From a bacterium (lineage in GTDB: Bacteria; UBP15; UBA6099; DSWB01): 18,664 nt of DNA. Positions 7,224 through 13,595 of the stretch are shown piece by piece (the first letter of the stretch is position 1; each line of letters starts with the position of its first letter). The translations under genes and the position numbers were made by a program. The notes beneath the pieces were generated by a model, which did not search any database, was not told the origin of the DNA, and saw only the letters and a program-made list of their open reading frames with translations. Location: contig JAGUYV010000314.1 of NCBI GenBank assembly GCA_020061125.1, positions 1 to 18,664 on the forward strand. The letters are read 5' to 3'.

Positions 7224-9785
7224 GTGACATCAACTTTCTTTGGCATCGAAACCATGAGGCGCGCCATTCTCACGCACCGCACGGTCATGGATGTAATTGG
7301 CCACAACATCGCCAACGCCTCCACCGAGGGCTACCACCGCCAGCGCGCGGTTCTCAAAACCACCGAACCGTTCGCATATCCCGGAACAAACATCACCGGC
7401 GTGGGACAGCTCGGCACGGGCGTCAAGATTCAGGAAATCCAGCGCGTGGTGGATTTTTTTGTGGAAGATCAGCTCCGCGTGGGAACCTCGAGCAAGGGCC
7501 AGCTCGAAATCGAAAAGGAAACCCTGCGCCGCGTGGAAGCCGCGCTCATGGAACCCTCCACCACCGAGGGGTTGAGTGATGTTCTGTCCACTTTCTACAA
7601 GGCCTGGCAGGATTTGAGCCTTAGCCCGGACAGCACCGCGGCCCGCAACCAGGTCCTGTCCGCGGGCCAGAACCTCGTGGATGTCATCAACCAGATAGAC
7701 CAGTCGCTGCGCGACATCCGCAGCGACCTCAATGCGCAGGTGCGCGAAAGCGTCACCGAAGTCAACCGCATCTTGAGCGAACTCGCCACGCTCAACGACG
7801 AAATCAAAAAAGTGTATGTGCACGGAAACAATCCCAACGACATGCTGGACACGCGCGACGCGCTCCTGCTGGAACTCTCCCAGTACCTGGACATCAATGT
7901 CTCGGAAACCGACAACGGCATGATCGCCGTGCACAGCGGCTCCCGGCAACTGCTGTGGGACATGAATTACAGCCCCCTTTCCGACAGCCTGGCCTGGGAC
8001 CACCCTTCACAGAACACCCAGACCCCTTACTTCAGCGATGTTACACAGGCCGATTTCAACATGCTCGCGGATTTCTCGAGCGGCGCGTTCAAGGGGCTGA
8101 TCAACTCCCGCGACGAGATCGTGCCCGAAGTGCAGGACTGGTTCCAGGACATCGTGCGCACCCTCATGAACGAAGTCAACACCCTGCACTCCGCGGGGTT
8201 CGGCCTTCAGCAGTACAGCCAGGACATCGGCGTCACCACAACCAGCGACATCGTCGTCAGCCCCCCGGGCGCGGGCGTGGGCGACAACAGCGTGACTCTA
8301 ACCTCGGTGCAGAATGTGCTGATCGGCGACATACTCCACATCGAGGAAGCCGACACCCAGGAGGGAGACGGCGTCACCGTCAAGGTCATCCGCCTCGACG
8401 GGAACCGGGTGTACTTTGAAACCCTGGACGATCTTTCCCTGAACAAGGCCCGCTGGGAGGGCGACGCGCTCTCAACATTCACCGTGGGTTCGGGTGCGCA
8501 CATTTACAAGGTTGACGAGCCGAAAAATCTGTTCTTCGACCTGGCCATCACCCTGCCCAGCAGCTTCAAGGCCGACATGGCGCCCACCTACACCTCCACC
8601 ATGATCAGCACCGTGCAGCTCCACCAGGACATTGACCTCAACACCACCCTGGCCGACATCGAGCGCATCTACGGCATAGACCTCACCGACGCCCTCACCG
8701 GCAAGAGCGTGGCCTTGAGCAACGACGCAATCACCCAGAACTTCACAGAAAGCACCACCTTCGGATTCTTCCTGCAGAAGATGAATGAAATGCGCCCCGA
8801 GATCAACGGCGGCAAGCAGGTGGAGCTGAAATTCGATGAGATCAATCACCGGCTCGTGCTCACCGGCAGCGAATACACCTCGCTCTCCGAACTGGGCGGC
8901 AAGTACGGCTCCGAAATGGGTATCATGCGCCTGTTCGGATTCGAGGGCCAGGCCCTCACCGGGTTCCAATTGTTCGAGGGCGCGGCCCTTTACACAACCA
9001 CGCTTTCAGAAATCGGCGTGTCCGACGGCTACTTCTTGGTGGACGGCGTATCTCTGTACGCGGACAGCACGCAGACCCTCGCCAACAACCTCAACAACTG
9101 GAACGCGGCGCTCAACACCGCGGGCAGCACATCCCAGGGCACAAGCATTTTCTATGACCCCACGGCGCGCCGCATCAAAATCGTGAGCGATCACGCCTTC
9201 AGCGTGCGCGACGGCGTGAACCAGGCCGGGCTGCCCAACGCCCCCTTCATCAAGAGCAACTTTCTGGTGGAGATGGGCCTGCAGGCGGACAACGGGCAGA
9301 TCACCTTCTCCGCGGCCCAACAGAAAGCCTCCATCACATCGAGCGACACGGGAGCACGCATCCGCGTCAACGAAGCCCTGCTCGGCAACGCCAATCTCGT
9401 GGCCGCGGCCACCAGCGCCGCGGGCGTGCCCGGCGACAACTCCATCGCCACCGCCATGGGCGCCACCCGGACCGTGCTCGCCATGAACAGCACCGGCGTG
9501 GGAACCGTGATCACACCGAACGAATCCATTGAGGAATATTACGATGCGCAGATCGGCGCCCTCGGCACCCGCTCACAGCGCGCCATCGTGGATCTCGAAG
9601 TCACCGAACGCTTCATGGAATATTACGAACAAAAGCGCGACGAGGTATCGGGCGTGTCTCTGGACGAGGAAATGACCAAACTCATTGAAGCCCAGCACGC
9701 TTTCGCCGCAGCCTCGCGCATGATCAATGTCGTGGACGAAATGATTGACCGCATCATCAACGGCACGGGTCTGGCCGGCCGCTAA
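7224..9785 (+). CDS. flgK: Hook-filament junction protein 1, FlgK (HAP1), enlarged
   Basis: FlgK is the first of two junction proteins between hook and filament. The 853-residue product has the FlgK N-terminal D0 signature (TVMDVIGHNIANASTEGYHRQRA, about residues 21-43). It has a conserved D1 region (LSDVLSTFYKAWQDLSLSPDSTAARNQVLSAGQ and the ILSELATLNDEIKKV segment). It ends with the typical C-terminal helix VSLDEEMTKLIEAQHAFAAASRMINVVDEMIDRII. It is clearly longer than the enterobacterial protein (about 550). The extra length lies in the middle (about residues 330-740) as beta-rich, serine/threonine/aspartate-rich sequence, presumably surface-exposed domains. The start is GTG with GGGAGG 8 bases upstream. 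It follows flgN by 42 bases; flgL follows behind its own promoter. Confidence 0.93.
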   Translation: MTSTFFGIETMRRAILTHRTVMDVIGHNIANASTEGYHRQRAVLKTTEPFAYPGTNITGVGQLGTGVKIQEIQRVVDFFVEDQLRVGTSSKGQLEIEKETLRRVEAALMEPSTTEGLSDVLSTFYKAWQDLSLSPDSTAARNQVLSAGQNLVDVINQIDQSLRDIRSDLNAQVRESVTEVNRILSELATLNDEIKKVYVHGNNPNDMLDTRDALLLELSQYLDINVSETDNGMIAVHSGSRQLLWDMNYSPLSDSLAWDHPSQNTQTPYFSDVTQADFNMLADFSSGAFKGLINSRDEIVPEVQDWFQDIVRTLMNEVNTLHSAGFGLQQYSQDIGVTTTSDIVVSPPGAGVGDNSVTLTSVQNVLIGDILHIEEADTQEGDGVTVKVIRLDGNRVYFETLDDLSLNKARWEGDALSTFTVGSGAHIYKVDEPKNLFFDLAITLPSSFKADMAPTYTSTMISTVQLHQDIDLNTTLADIERIYGIDLTDALTGKSVALSNDAITQNFTESTTFGFFLQKMNEMRPEINGGKQVELKFDEINHRLVLTGSEYTSLSELGGKYGSEMGIMRLFGFEGQALTGFQLFEGAALYTTTLSEIGVSDGYFLVDGVSLYADSTQTLANNLNNWNAALNTAGSTSQGTSIFYDPTARRIKIVSDHAFSVRDGVNQAGLPNAPFIKSNFLVEMGLQADNGQITFSAAQQKASITSSDTGARIRVNEALLGNANLVAAATSAAGVPGDNSIATAMGATRTVLAMNSTGVGTVITPNESIEEYYDAQIGALGTRSQRAIVDLEVTERFMEYYEQKRDEVSGVSLDEEMTKLIEAQHAFAAASRMINVVDEMIDRIINGTGLAGR

Positions 9786-9802
9786 AGGAAAGCATTAAAA
9801 AC

Positions 9803-9830
9803 TAAAGTTTTTGGCCGATCCGGCCGATAA
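9803..9830 (+). promoter_or_regulatory. Consensus sigma-28 (FliA) promoter for flgL
   Basis: TAAAGTTT (9803-9810) and GCCGATAA (9823-9830) match the enterobacterial FliA -35 and -10 consensus at all 16 positions. They are separated by 12 bases (11 is the usual spacing). Transcription would start near 9837, about 50 bases before the flgL ATG. The elements overlap two small inverted repeats (AAAACT/AGTTTT and GGCCG/CGGCC), which explains the apparent hairpins in this gap. Confidence 0.8.
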
Positions 9831-9886
9831 ACAATTAAGACACGCGGCGATTTGAGGCATGCCGCGCCAACCGGGAGTGAAAGCGC

Positions 9887-11122
9887 ATGGTCTTCTCAAG
9901 AGTCACCAACTCGGCAATGACCAACATTTTCATCAACGACATCCGCCGCAACCTCGCGGACATCACAACTTTGCAGCACCAGATCTCCACGGGCAAGCGC
10001 GTGAGCTTCCCCTCGGACGATCCGGTCAGCGCCGATCGCATCCTGCGGCACACGCAGGAACTCGACAAAATTGACCAGTACATCCGCAACATCAAGGACG
10101 CCGACGGCCTGGCTTCGAGCCAGGACAGCCTGTTCGACACGCTCGAAAGCGTGCTCATGCGCGTGCGCGACCTGGCCGTGCGCGGCAACAACGAAGCTCC
10201 CTTCACGCAGAACGATCTGGACCCCATCGCCCAGGAAGTGGACCAGCTCATCCACATGATGTGGACCCAGGCCAACCAGAAATTCAACGGCAAATATGTG
10301 TTCGGCGGCTTCCAGACCGACAAAATGCCGTTCGCCATCAGCAATGAACTCGAATATGTGGTCAGCGGCCTGGGCGCGGCCACCGACACCCTCACCATGC
10401 CCGCCACTTCCACTGGCAACATCAGCAAAGCCATCACGGACGCCAATTCCATCACCGACATCCAGATATTCAACGCAGGCACAGGCACCTGGAACAGCGT
10501 GGGCGTGGCCATCACCAGCGACCCCGCCACCAACCAGGTCACCGTGGCCGGAGGCGGCAACACCTTCAACAACGGAGACCGCATCCGCCTGGTCTTCAAC
10601 AAAGATGTCATCATCACCTACAACGGCGACATGGGCGAAAAGGAAGTGGAAATCTCCGAAGGCATGAATGTGAAAACCACATTCGTGGGCGCGGCCGCGG
10701 ACGCCTCCCGGCAGACAACAATCTTCGGAACCCAGAGCGAAGACGAGCGCACCGCCAAATCCGTGGAAGCCTTCCAGCTTCTGTTCGACCTGCGCGACAA
10801 CCTGTACAAGTTCCAGGCGAGCAAGGACGCGGGCGTGGACATCATCAACGACCTGGGCCAGGCCATCACCGACATAGACGGCATCCGCAACCGCATCACC
10901 GACGCCCGCGCCGAACTCGGCGGCCGCGTCAACCGCATGGAGCTGGCCACAAACCGCCACGAGTCCATGAAAATCGAAAACAAAAAACTTTTGAGCAACC
11001 ACGAAGATGTGGACATGACCGAAGCGTTGAGCGATCTCGTTCTCAAGCAGAACATTTACCAGGCCGCCCTGGCCGCAGGCGCAAAAATAATTCAGACAAC
11101 ACTGCTTGACTTTTTGCGCTGA
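9887..11122 (+). CDS. flgL: Hook-filament junction protein 3, FlgL (HAP3)
   Basis: FlgL is the second junction protein and connects FlgK to the flagellin filament. The 411-residue product has the FlgL N-terminus (MVFSRVTNSAMTNIFINDIRRNL, then TLQHQISTGKRVSFPSDDPVSADRIL), which resembles flagellin D0/D1. It also has the FlgL region FTQNDLDPIAQEVDQLIHMMWTQANQKFNGKYVFGG, and a C-terminal LSDLVLKQNIYQAALAAGAKIIQTTLLDFL. A glycine/threonine/asparagine-rich middle (about residues 150-260) is an added surface domain; length is somewhat above the classical 317 but common elsewhere. ATG 9887 has GGGAGTG upstream. A consensus sigma-28 promoter directly upstream makes this a late gene. The -35 element of the next promoter lies within its last codons. 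Confidence 0.92.
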   Translation: MVFSRVTNSAMTNIFINDIRRNLADITTLQHQISTGKRVSFPSDDPVSADRILRHTQELDKIDQYIRNIKDADGLASSQDSLFDTLESVLMRVRDLAVRGNNEAPFTQNDLDPIAQEVDQLIHMMWTQANQKFNGKYVFGGFQTDKMPFAISNELEYVVSGLGAATDTLTMPATSTGNISKAITDANSITDIQIFNAGTGTWNSVGVAITSDPATNQVTVAGGGNTFNNGDRIRLVFNKDVIITYNGDMGEKEVEISEGMNVKTTFVGAAADASRQTTIFGTQSEDERTAKSVEAFQLLFDLRDNLYKFQASKDAGVDIINDLGQAITDIDGIRNRITDARAELGGRVNRMELATNRHESMKIENKKLLSNHEDVDMTEALSDLVLKQNIYQAALAAGAKIIQTTLLDFLR

Positions 11123-11135
11123 ATCCGGTTAAAAT
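11106..11135 (+). promoter_or_regulatory. Sigma-70-like promoter for fliW-csrA
   Basis: TTGACT (11106-11111, inside the last flgL codons) and TAAAAT (11130-11135) are separated by 18 bases, and each hexamer matches consensus at 5/6 positions. Transcription would start near 11142, leaving a leader of about 170 bases before fliW. The start region overlaps one arm of a 7-base inverted repeat. Confidence 0.5.
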
Positions 11136-11183
11136 GGTCATGTAACTAAATACATTATTACTATTAGTAGAAGTCGCATGACC
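11136..11183. repeat. Inverted repeat at the predicted fliW transcription start
   Basis: GGTCATG (11136-11142) and CATGACC (11177-11183) are perfect 7-base arms around a 34-base AT-rich interior. The interior itself holds a nested ACTAA/TTAGT pair (11145-11149 and 11164-11168). It is not followed by a T-run, so it is not an intrinsic terminator. It may be an operator at the promoter, or a leader hairpin if transcription comes from upstream. Confidence 0.5.
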
Positions 11184-11235
11184 CTCCTCTAGGCAATAAT
11201 CCCAACGGCAGCACGCGTTCGTCACGCTAGTTTTT

Positions 11236-11277
11236 GCGGAATGTGTTTCCGCGCCGGCGGCAATGGATGAAGCCGCC
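11236..11277 (+). promoter_or_regulatory. Two tandem hairpins in the fliW leader, one presenting a CsrA-type ATGGA loop
   Basis: The first hairpin is GCGGAA (11236-11241), loop TGTGT, TTCCGC (11247-11252). The second is GGCGGC (11256-11261), a 10-base loop, GCCGCC (11272-11277). The second loop contains ATGGA, the A-N-GGA core bound by CsrA when displayed in a loop. A second ATGGA overlaps the fliW ribosome site downstream. CsrA binding is inferred, not shown. Confidence 0.45.
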
Positions 11278-11304
11278 CGTTGGCGTTTTGAATGCTTAAA
11301 TCAT

Positions 11305-11310
11305 GGAGGA
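11305..11310 (+). promoter_or_regulatory. Ribosome binding site that favours a TTG start for fliW
   Basis: GGAGGA (11305-11310) lies 4 bases before TTG 11315. The in-frame ATG at 11303 overlaps this signal and has no Shine-Dalgarno of its own. Starting at TTG gives MKLTVSHLGEIDV, which matches where FliW proteins normally begin. The site is part of the sequence ATGGAGGA, a potential CsrA target. Confidence 0.7.
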
Positions 11311-11314
11311 TGCA

Positions 11315-11821
11315 TTGAAACTCACGGTGTCGCATTTAGGCGAAATTGACGTCGCCGAATCCGAAATCCTGAACGCTACGGTGCCTGTGCCCGGATTCCC
11401 GGACAGCCACCGCTATTTCTTCATTGAGCGCGACAAAATCAAGCCGTTCAAATGGCTGCAGTCCGCGGACGATCCCAACCTCACATTCGTGGTGGTGGAG
11501 CCGCATTATTTCTTCCATGACTACAAACCCAAGTTCGGGGCGTTTGATCTCAAGGAGATCGGGCTTGGCCCCGGCGAAAAGCCCGTGCTGTACGCCATCG
11601 TGGTTCTGCCCGAGGACTTGACCAAAATGACCGCGAACATGCGCGGACCGCTCATTGTCAATCCCGCGGGAAAGCTGTTCAAGCAGGTGTTTATCGAAAC
11701 CGACCGGTGGTCGGTGCGCGAATCCATCATCGAGGGCATCAAGCGCAAGGAGAAAGCCGCGCTGCAGGATAAAAAAAAACAGGGACCGCAGCCGGAGCAT
11801 AAGAACGCGGGCACTACATGA
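11315..11821 (+). CDS. fliW: Flagellar assembly factor FliW (CsrA antagonist)
   Basis: FliW binds CsrA and relieves its repression of flagellin translation. Free cytoplasmic flagellin in turn titrates FliW, so flagellin synthesis matches export. The 168-residue product begins MKLTVSHLGEIDVAESEILN and contains VPGFPDSHRYFFIERDKIKPFKWLQSADDPNLTFVVVEPHYFF, the FliW core ('GF....F.l......pf.wLqs.d.p.laFvv..P'). It then has LYAIVVLPEDLTKMTANMRGPLIVNPAGKLFKQVFIE, also typical. A lysine-rich tail follows. TTG 11315 is chosen on ribosome-site grounds; starting at ATG 11303 would add four residues. It is followed by csrA after 34 bases and then flagellin, the classic module. Confidence 0.92.
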   Translation: MKLTVSHLGEIDVAESEILNATVPVPGFPDSHRYFFIERDKIKPFKWLQSADDPNLTFVVVEPHYFFHDYKPKFGAFDLKEIGLGPGEKPVLYAIVVLPEDLTKMTANMRGPLIVNPAGKLFKQVFIETDRWSVRESIIEGIKRKEKAALQDKKKQGPQPEHKNAGTT

Positions 11822-11855
11822 GGTATGAACACCCAGGCGCCAGGAGGGCCGTTCC

Positions 11856-12098
11856 GTGCTGGTCTTATCGAGAAAACTTGAAGAAAGCATCATGATCGGC
11901 GACAAGATCGAAATCAAGGTCATCGCCGTGCACGGGGAAACCGTGAAGCTCGGAATCACGGCCCCGCGCAACATTCCCGTTCACCGCAAGGAGGTGTACG
12001 TCGAAATCGAAAAAGAGAATATCAGGGCGGCATCATCAGGAATGCCAGTTGAGACAATTGACCTGCTGCAGCACATATTCAAAGACGAGCAATCCTAA
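11856..12098 (+). CDS. csrA: Translational regulator CsrA
   Basis: CsrA is a small dimeric RNA-binding protein that blocks translation by binding A-N-GGA motifs, often over ribosome sites. The 80-residue product [22 protein letters not shown]... has the RNA-contacting residues L4, R6 and R44 (in VHRKEVY). It starts with GTG, with AGGAGG 8 bases upstream. It is longer than the 61-residue enterobacterial CsrA: the C-terminal extension after about residue 55 ([19 protein letters not shown]) is the type found in CsrA proteins controlled by FliW. Its position between fliW and flagellin supports a role as flagellin repressor. Its likely targets include the flagellin leader and its own operon leader. 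Confidence 0.95.
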   Translation: MLVLSRKLEESIMIGDKIEIKVIAVHGETVKLGITAPRNIPVHRKEVYVEIEKENIRAASSGMPVETIDLLQHIFKDEQS

Positions 12099-12299
12099 CC
12101 TATTCAGACAAGCGCTCGCAGCAGTTCGTCAATTCACCCTATGTTCAAAAGGATCCTTACGCTGATTTAATCTGCTCGGGGGAGGGAGGTGCATAACGGC
12201 TACCCGACAATGAGGCAAAGGGGACCAGTCAAGGGAGCAAAGGATTTGTTCCCAAGTTTCTGGTGGCTCCAGGAACTATAAACAAGGAGGAGATAAACC
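12099..12299 (+). promoter_or_regulatory. Flagellin leader region with weak sigma-70-like promoter
   Basis: This 201-base gap probably carries the flagellin promoter and a long 5' leader. The best promoter seen is TTCAAA (12144-12149), 16-base spacer, TTTAAT (12166-12171), which is only moderate. No sigma-28 element with TAAA and GCCGATAA at correct spacing was found, although such a promoter is usual for flagellin. The last 70 bases carry the CsrA-type hairpin and ribosome site. Confidence 0.35.
12233..12292 (+). promoter_or_regulatory. Candidate CsrA-binding hairpin and overlapping ribosome site in the flagellin leader
   Basis: GGGAGC (12233-12238) pairs with GTTCCC (12248-12253) with one G-U pair, displaying AAAGGATTT (12239-12247), which contains AAGGA. 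The flagellin ribosome site AAGGAGG (12284-12290) sits in ACAAGGAGG, again an A-N-GGA core. One upstream hairpin site plus one site over the Shine-Dalgarno is the arrangement known for the Bacillus subtilis hag leader. Alternative pairings exist: GGAGC 12234-12238 with GCTCC 12266-12270, and GTTCC 12248-12252 with GGAAC 12272-12276. These could make a structural switch. Confidence 0.6.
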
Positions 12300-13175
12300 A
12301 TGTCAATCATGAACATCAACACCAACGTGAATTCTCTGATCGCCCAGGGGTCTTTGAGAAAGCTCGACTCCGGTTTAGGCACCACCATGAAGCGCCTGTC
12401 CAGCGGCCTGCGCATCAACAGCGCCGCGGACGATCCTTCAGGCGTGGCGCTGGCCAACAGCATGACCGCTCACATGCGCGGCGTGCACCAGGCCATCAAC
12501 AACGCCCAGGACGGCCTCAACCTCCTGGCGTTCGCGGACTCGGCTCTCAACGAGACCCTGGACATCCTTCAGAGGATGAACGATCTGGCGGTCAAGGCGT
12601 CGAACGAGGCTGTTCTCACCACGGCGGACATCCAGTCCATCCAGAACGAGATTGACAGCCTCCGCACCGAGCTGTCCCGCCGCGCGGGCGCGGTGACCTT
12701 CAACACCAAGATCCTGTTCTCCGGCGGATTCTCCGACGGGCAGATGCTCCAGATCGGCGCCAACAACGGCGCAGCATTCCAGATCACGGTTCAACTGGAG
12801 GCCGTGACCCTTTCCGGAATGGGCTTCTGGAGCGTCCCGGACACGATCTCTCTGGTGGTCACCTCGGGCGCTGCGAACTCGTCGCTCGGCGCAGCCGTCA
12901 CGGCCATAGACGCCGTGAAGAGCGCCATCAACATCGTCTCGAACATGCAGGCGGCCATCGGTGTGCAGGAGAAGAAACTCCAGTACATCATCAACGACTT
13001 GAGCAGCGAGGAAATCAACATCGCCGCCGCCAAGAGCCGCATCACCGACGCCGACATGGCTGCGGAGATCTCGGAGTTCACGCGCCTCCAGGTGCTGACC
13101 CAGTCCGCGACCGCCATGCTCGCGCAGGCCAACCTGCAGCCGCAGATCGTCACTCAACTGTTGGGCGTTGGCTAG
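12300..13175 (+). CDS. Flagellin (filament subunit)
   Basis: This 291-residue flagellin forms the filament after type III export. The N-terminal D0/D1 region has MNINTNVNSLIAQGSLRKL, then MKRLSSGLRINSAADDPSGVALAN (about residues 30-53) and NNAQDGLNLLAFADSALNETLDILQRMNDLAVKASN. The C-terminal D1/D0 has the conserved ITDADMAAEISEFTRLQVLTQSATAMLAQAN followed by LQPQIVTQLLGVG. The central part (about residues 145-200) is short, so the large outer domains D2/D3 are missing. AAGGAGG lies 9 bases before the ATG. It is preceded by the csrA gene and a leader with CsrA-type motifs, and closed by a strong terminator. Gene names hag or fliC would both be used; I leave the symbol open. Glycosylation is plausible from the nearby sugar genes. 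Confidence 0.96.
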   Translation: MSIMNINTNVNSLIAQGSLRKLDSGLGTTMKRLSSGLRINSAADDPSGVALANSMTAHMRGVHQAINNAQDGLNLLAFADSALNETLDILQRMNDLAVKASNEAVLTTADIQSIQNEIDSLRTELSRRAGAVTFNTKILFSGGFSDGQMLQIGANNGAAFQITVQLEAVTLSGMGFWSVPDTISLVVTSGAANSSLGAAVTAIDAVKSAINIVSNMQAAIGVQEKKLQYIINDLSSEEINIAAAKSRITDADMAAEISEFTRLQVLTQSATAMLAQANLQPQIVTQLLGVG

Positions 13176-13227
13176 GGTGTTTCCTTACCTACAGATTTAA
13201 ACCAGTCACTCACATTAAAACACCTAT

Positions 13228-13262
13228 TGCCTCCCGGCTGCGGCCGGGGGGCAGTTTTTTTT
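13228..13262 (+). terminator. Strong intrinsic terminator after flagellin
   Basis: An 11-base-pair GC-rich stem (13228-13238 with 13243-13253, one G-T pair, loop TGCG) is followed by eight T residues (13255-13262). It ends the flagellin transcript about 50 bases after the stop codon. Confidence 0.92.
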
Positions 13263-13325
13263 GTCCGGATCCCGCGGCGGCGGCTGCTGCTCTATAAATT
13301 GATCTGCAGATCTTTAAAATATGGC

Positions 13326-13354
13326 TTGACCCTAGAATGCGCGTTCATTATATT
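13326..13354 (+). promoter_or_regulatory. Sigma-70-like promoter P1 in the fadN upstream region
   Basis: TTGACC (13326-13331) and TATATT (13349-13354) are separated by exactly 17 bases, and each hexamer matches consensus at 5/6 positions. Predicted start is near 13361, about 70-75 bases ahead of an intrinsic terminator stem, so a short transcript of about 97 nt is expected. Confidence 0.55.
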
Positions 13355-13362
13355 AATGTCTG

Positions 13363-13380
13363 TTGTGACACACTTCACAA
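13363..13380. promoter_or_regulatory. Perfect CRP/FNR-superfamily-like operator
   Basis: TTGTGA (13363-13368), six bases, then TCACAA (13375-13380) form a perfect palindrome with the TGTGA-N6-TCACA layout of CRP-family sites. It lies at about +3 to +20 of promoter P1, a position where binding would block P1. It is about 120 bases upstream of the P2 start. The regulator is not in the window. Confidence 0.55.
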
Positions 13381-13433
13381 AGGCAAAATTCCGTGAGCAA
13401 ACCGGGTCCGGAACCTACAGGACACCCAATCAG

Positions 13434-13456
13434 AGCGGGCTGCGCCTGCTTTTTTT
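13434..13456 (+). terminator. Short intrinsic terminator between P1 and P2
   Basis: AGCGGGC (13434-13440), loop TGC, GCCTGCT (13444-13450) form a 7-base-pair stem with one G-T pair. It runs into seven T residues (13450-13456), then G and more T. Confidence 0.7.
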
Positions 13457-13459
13457 GTT

Positions 13460-13488
13460 TTATCACGAATGTGTTCAACATGTATAAT
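13460..13488 (+). promoter_or_regulatory. Sigma-70-like promoter P2 for fadN-fadA
   Basis: TTATCA (13460-13465) and a perfect TATAAT (13483-13488) are separated by 17 bases. The predicted start is near 13495, at the edge of the palindrome GCGGCGCGCCGC. The leader to fadN would be about 100 bases with a 6-base-pair hairpin (CCGGGC 13550-13555, GCCCGG 13561-13566) before the ribosome site. Confidence 0.55.
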
Positions 13489-13595
13489 GCATCTGCGGCG
13501 CGCCGCTGCGGCGGCCTGTGATGCTGTGAATAATCTTCTTTTCCCTTATCCGGGCATCCGGCCCGGAAATACCATCAGTGCATAGGAGGAATCGT

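Larger units (their letters stand above)
13361..13457 (+). ncRNA. Candidate ~97-nt small RNA or attenuated fadN leader
   Basis: The segment is bounded by promoter P1 and an intrinsic terminator and contains no ribosome site followed by a credible frame. A small internal fold is possible (GGGTCC with GGACACCC, around 13404-13427). It could be an independent small RNA or the terminated leader of a longer fadN transcript. The evidence is only the promoter-terminator pair, so this is a candidate. Confidence 0.35.
13263..13595. other. Regulatory intergenic region upstream of fadN
   Basis: No protein gene is supported here. In order it contains a sigma-70-like promoter (13326-13354), a perfect CRP-type palindrome (13363-13380), a short intrinsic terminator (13434-13456), a second promoter (13460-13488), a 12-base GC palindrome GCGGCGCGCCGC (13495-13506), two TGTGA direct repeats (13517 and 13525) and a hairpin (13550-13566) just ahead of the fadN ribosome site. 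The individual elements are listed separately where strong. Confidence 0.6.

Noticed and set aside
9797-9826. Two small hairpins (AAAACT/AGTTTT and GGCCG/CGGCC) after flgK as a possible terminator.
   Set aside because: The first stem has almost no G-C pairs, and both coincide with the sigma-28 promoter elements, whose consensus is itself partly self-complementary.
12189-12281. A 30-codon frame in the flagellin leader starting GTG, after a GGAGG run and ending just before the ribosome site.
   Set aside because: The Shine-Dalgarno overlaps or sits too close to the GTG, and 30 codons without a stop is likely by chance. The same bases are better explained as a CsrA-regulated leader.
13227-13487. 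An 86-codon plus-strand frame between flagellin and fadN.
   Set aside because: It runs through one intrinsic terminator stem and its T-run and through a second terminator and promoter, without a ribosome site.
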